A stretch of 64,000 bases of DNA from Carya illinoinensis. Lineage: Eukaryota; Streptophyta; Magnoliopsida; Fagales; Juglandaceae. The notes beneath the pieces are model-generated. The model made no database searches. It was not told the DNA's origin and saw only the letters and a list, made by a program, of their open reading frames with translations. The position numbers and the translations under genes are program-made. Each line of letters opens with the position of its first letter. Position 1 is the stretch's first letter. Below are positions 60,509 through 64,000 of the stretch, piece after piece. The stretch lies in assembly GCF_018687715.1 (NCBI RefSeq), contig NC_056757.1, positions 29,121,501 to 29,185,500 of the forward strand. The letters are read 5' to 3'.

Positions 60509-61392
60509 ATTTTGCCGGTATTTTCTTTTGGATATGTCCTTCCCTTCCCTTCCCAGGTTCACCCATCTTTCTTGAGAATTTTCTACTTTTTTTTCCCGAT
60601 AAATGTCTATGCTATGATAAATGGTTTCCTATTGTTCATTTTATCTATATGGTCGTTTCTGATTTTATTTATTTTTTATTTTTTTAAACTCTTTTTGCCT
60701 TTCAGCTATTTTTTTAAGTCAAGAATGACGCTCTGCTCCGTTGAGGTTTTGGTTATTTATTTACTTACAACATTGATGACATTTCTGTCCCTGGGTTTTT
60801 GTACTTGAGGCTCAATTTAATCATCTTTACCTTTGTAGTAGATCTATTCATTTTCCAAGTAGTTTAGATGTGTAAACTTCTTTAGCGTAGTACAAGAGTT
60901 AGATTTTCTATATTTATTATTTACAAGGATTACCCTGCATAGCTTCTCTCTCAACAACTCCCACTGAAAATCAGAGTCCAGTAGTTCTAGGACTTTTAAT
61001 TCAATATTAGGCCTTGAACAAATGAAAGTAAGTACCTTGTCACGAGTTCGAGTCATTCCGGAGGACAAGTTAATAGGTTGAACTAAAATGTCTACACATA
61101 GATAAATTAGCATCAACACGCCCTAAAATTTTTAGACCAATGGTTAGATGGGAATACTTAAAACGGGTTGGGGAGTAGCAACTAGGCAAAGAGTGTGCAG
61201 CAGCTCTACCAAGTAGAACTGAACTTTGACCGGTGAGTCAGTATATGGGTCGGGCATATTGAGGATGCTCTCTTCGCCTGTTTTGCTAGGTAGAGTCATG
61301 CCTTGTTTCATCTTCTATGTCCAGAACACTTGTTTTTATTTTGGAATAATAGCAATTACCCACAAGGAAAAGTGAAAACTGAGAAGGGACAA
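60509..61392. other. AAPT1 3' untranslated region and downstream spacer
   Basis: T-rich sequence follows the AAPT1 stop. The overlapping frames at 60505-60808 are hydrophobic only because of T-richness. A stretch at 61020-61130 (CCTTGTCACGAGTTCGAGTC) resembles nothing identified. Confidence 0.45.
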
Positions 61393-62030
61393 TCACGCAC
61401 AATAGCAAATCACTGTCCAGGACTCAGAAACCAATAGCCCTTCAAAATGCAACCTGGGAAAGAGAAGAATACATACATAGAACGAGCAATGTAAAATCAA
61501 AAGGAGAACCACCGAAGCCAGAATAATAAAAAAGCCAATACTGGGAAGACTTGTAAGTTCCAGTAGTGTAAGAACTTTTGTAACGATCAAGACAAACGAG
61601 GCTACAAAATCACAAATCCATCCCATGACTTTCCTTTACAATAAACAGAATGAAAATTAACAGGACTATTGAAACCAAAATTCAATATCTTTACCACATT
61701 GAAGAAGACCAATTTTGAAATTTTTACCAACAAACCTCAAAGGCGAGAGAATAACTCGAGAAGTAGACCAAGCCTGTGAGCACGTCGAACATGGAGCACT
61801 CCACCAATGCCAATGTTTTCTGGTCATATTGTACCGTCGGGAGACAAGTCTTCGATTTCCGTTGAAAACTTTATGCAGCCTCCCTCCTTTGCTGAATTTG
61901 AGGGGAGGGGCAGGGTGGGAAACACTGAAACAGAGGAAAACTGGGAGAGAGGGTGATGGGGGGTATTTTTCGGAGAGACGAAAGTCTGATTTTCTTTTTT
62001 CCTTTTTCTTCTCTTCCTAAGCTCTGAGGA
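61393..62030 (-). other. Possible minus-strand transcription unit with a small hydrophobic peptide
   Basis: On the minus strand a TATA-like element (62031-62040) is followed by a pyrimidine-rich, leader-like stretch (62005 to ~61880). Further on is an ATG at 61626 opening a 77-codon frame, MGWICDFVASFVLIVTKVLT.. with two long hydrophobic runs (SIGFFIILASVVLLLILHCS). No family was recognised. It may be a small membrane protein, a non-coding transcript or chance. It faces the AAPT1 3' end. Confidence 0.3.
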
Positions 62031-62040
62031 TATTTATATA
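62031..62040 (-). promoter_or_regulatory. TATA-box-like element
   Basis: On the minus strand TATATAAATA, the canonical plant TATA consensus, lies about 25-35 nt before the start of a CT-rich leader-like stretch. Support is from sequence and spacing only. Confidence 0.4.
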
Positions 62041-64000
62041 TCACTGTAAATGTTTTTCAAGCCCAAAACTAAACAAATTTGATAAGGGGGGGCCCAACCA
62101 CTTTCAGGGCTAATGACAAGACCCAAGCCCAGCAGAATACATTATTGACAGGATTAATAATGTTGCCATTTGACTGCAGATTCTGGAAAAGGGTCCCAAG
62201 GCTAAGGAGGAGGTGCATGTCAGACAACAAGCATGTTAATAAATCAGTGAGTAGGTTGTAGTTTAATCATTGAACAATTTCATTTCAAAAGAAACAGCAC
62301 TAAAATCTATATGCTTCAAATTAACTATGTCTCCAGACTCCGACACTTGCAGCTCATCCTTATGATCCCCAAAACATTTTCAAAAGCCTTCCTTCAATGC
62401 CTGTCAAAGCAACATAATTATTAGTGAACGCAGACCAATGGAACATCATGATTATCACCATAGTTTCAGAAATTAATAAAAATAAATAAATGCAAAAGAA
62501 AACACACACACCTACACAAATGCATTCCGCCTAACAATTGCTAATGTCCCCCAATAATGCATAGGGATCTTGCATGCGTGTTGCGTGCTACTCAGCCATG
62601 ATGTCTCGAGGTAGACGTGTCTGGCTGTACCCCTTTTCGTCTTCTTTTTCTGTCTTCCTCCAGCCCAGGCATTCACTCCCAGCTTCAATCCCATTATTGT
62701 GTGAACTTGCTAATCACCATTTTAAGATAATTTGGATGAAAAAGAGATCAATATGACTTTCATCCCCATGTTTCATATTGCTAGTATATAACATTACTCA
62801 TGAAAAATATGAAAAAAATAAATAAATATAAAAAACTCTAAGGGCCCTTGGTAATCTGCAGAAGAGAGAGAGAGAGAGAGAGGGGGGAAGATGAGCAAAA
62901 AAGTAGAGATGGAGCAGAGAGTTTAGTCCAATCGCGGTAATGCCAAGAAGCGTTCGGTGATTAAGATAGAAGTGGGCACGCAGTCAGTAGAAAGGTCCCA
63001 CGATTTTTTTGCGTATATATGGAAAAGTCTTGAAGGAGAACAAATCTACAGAGCATATAGACAGTTTACGAGTACCCCACGGCACGTCAAAGTCCAATCT
63101 GCTTTGCTTTTTAACGTGACATCTGTCCTCCATCATCCCTAGCTTTGAAACTTCTGACATCTGTGACAGAGCATGCATCAGGCTGCCTCTACAGAGCCTC
63201 ACATCTGCATGATTGTCCCTGCTCTTGATCAAATCAGAGCCGTTCTTTTTCCTCCCAAACGAAAAGTTCTGGGTTAAAGAGGAAAGCTTGGCGATCCTTC
63301 AGTCTGCAACAAAAGTATTGGTTGGGTGGGAACACGTGCTCCAGATCCATGGGAAAACGACATGTTATTAGACTGTCTTGCTGCATGATTATACGATTTA
63401 AAAAAAGGAAGTGGACAATTTGATACGTGCGCTTGACTCATGTTAGTTTGATGTGTTACTTTCACATCCCACTAATCCAAGAAAATCAGATACATTGCCA
63501 TTGGGGAGTGAGAATGGAGACACTTTTTTTCTTTTTCTTTCATGATAAAAGGATTCAGAAGGGGAATTCATGTCATTTTGTGGACAAAGTCAAACGAAAG
63601 AGACAAACAAAATGATAGAAATTGTGGAAATTTTGACAAAATGAGACATTCAACATAAGACAGATTGATTGATCCCCAGACCAGCCTATCTCTAAAGAGA
63701 CTGTAAAATTGCATTTGTGGTGAAACTTCAAACTCCTTTCATTTTATTTTATTTTTTAATTTTGTGGTAAGTTTTTAGGAAAATTAAAATGGGAGTTTGT
63801 AGGGAGAGAGAGAGAGAGTAGCATTGATGGTACAAGTGCATGCAGGCCTGGAATTTATGAGGGACTTTTGTTCACTGATTTACTCCATTTGCTGTGGCAT
63901 TCACTTCCCTACACAATAATGCCTTTTTTTCAAGAGCTTTAGTGCTTTCTCGCGTCACTCCTTTTTTCTACCTAGCACTGTTCCTGGAAAGAAAACGTAA
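62041..64000. other. Terminal spacer without recognised gene
   Basis: GA microsatellites occur at 62863-62882 and 63807-63819. Short frames (62079-63615) have no domains. The last kilobase is CT/AT mixed and could be promoter of a gene beyond the window. Confidence 0.45.

Noticed and set aside
60505..60808. Two hydrophobic frames after the AAPT1 stop
   Set aside because: Products of T-rich 3' untranslated sequence. No start context or homology.
61715..62020. 101-codon plus-strand frame
   Set aside because: Composition reads as the reverse of a leader-like CT-rich stretch. No domain or conserved start.

Overview
The window is plant nuclear DNA. Its genes are spliced (GT-AG introns, many phase 1 or 2), the intergenic DNA is AT-rich, and there are many small inverted-repeat transposons and CT/GA microsatellites. 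The proteins are most like those of woody eudicots. A dense family of small elements carrying GAGATGAGATG or its complement, flanked by TTA, suggests Fagales (walnut/hickory relatives), but that assignment is inference.

Layout. 670-8445 (+): last six exons of a TTM1/TTM2-type triphosphate tunnel metalloenzyme; its third intron in the window holds an antisense LINE (13-bp target duplication) with a second LINE nested inside it (11-bp target duplication). 11001-12335 (+): F-box/FBD/LRR gene broken by three small frame lesions. 13861-16925 (-): complete 11-exon NIK-type LRR receptor kinase. 18715-19175 (+): decayed RNase H domain. 23570-25121 (-): S-adenosylmethionine decarboxylase with its overlapping tiny and small upstream ORFs, the small one spliced, behind a long leader intron that starts near 27.4 kb. 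28284-28965: hAT-like element with 8-bp duplication. 30309-31079 (+): broken RPA70-like fragment, possibly Helitron cargo. 36189-38677: 2.5-kb solo LTR with 5-bp duplication and an internal hairpin array. 39740-43548 (+): strictosidine synthase-like gene with a GC-AG first intron. 47178-48626: long-TIR element carrying a DUF1635-like gene piece, a Pack-MULE candidate. 51887-60508 (+): complete 18-exon aminoalcohol phosphotransferase AAPT1 including a 10-nt microexon. 60509-64000: mostly empty, with a possible minus-strand transcription unit near 61.4-62.0 kb.

The genes are not functionally clustered. They cover phospholipid synthesis (AAPT1), polyamine synthesis (SAMDC), receptor signalling (NIK), pyrophosphate/triphosphate metabolism (TTM) and a secreted six-bladed-propeller family (SSL). 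The accessory content is transposon history: LINEs, Tourist-like, hAT-like, Mutator-like, Helitron-like and LTR elements, several with readable target-site duplications. I did not find a clearly undescribed biological system. The most unusual features are the Pack-MULE candidate, the covarying hairpin array in the solo LTR, the AAPT1 microexon and the SAMDC dual-uORF leader.
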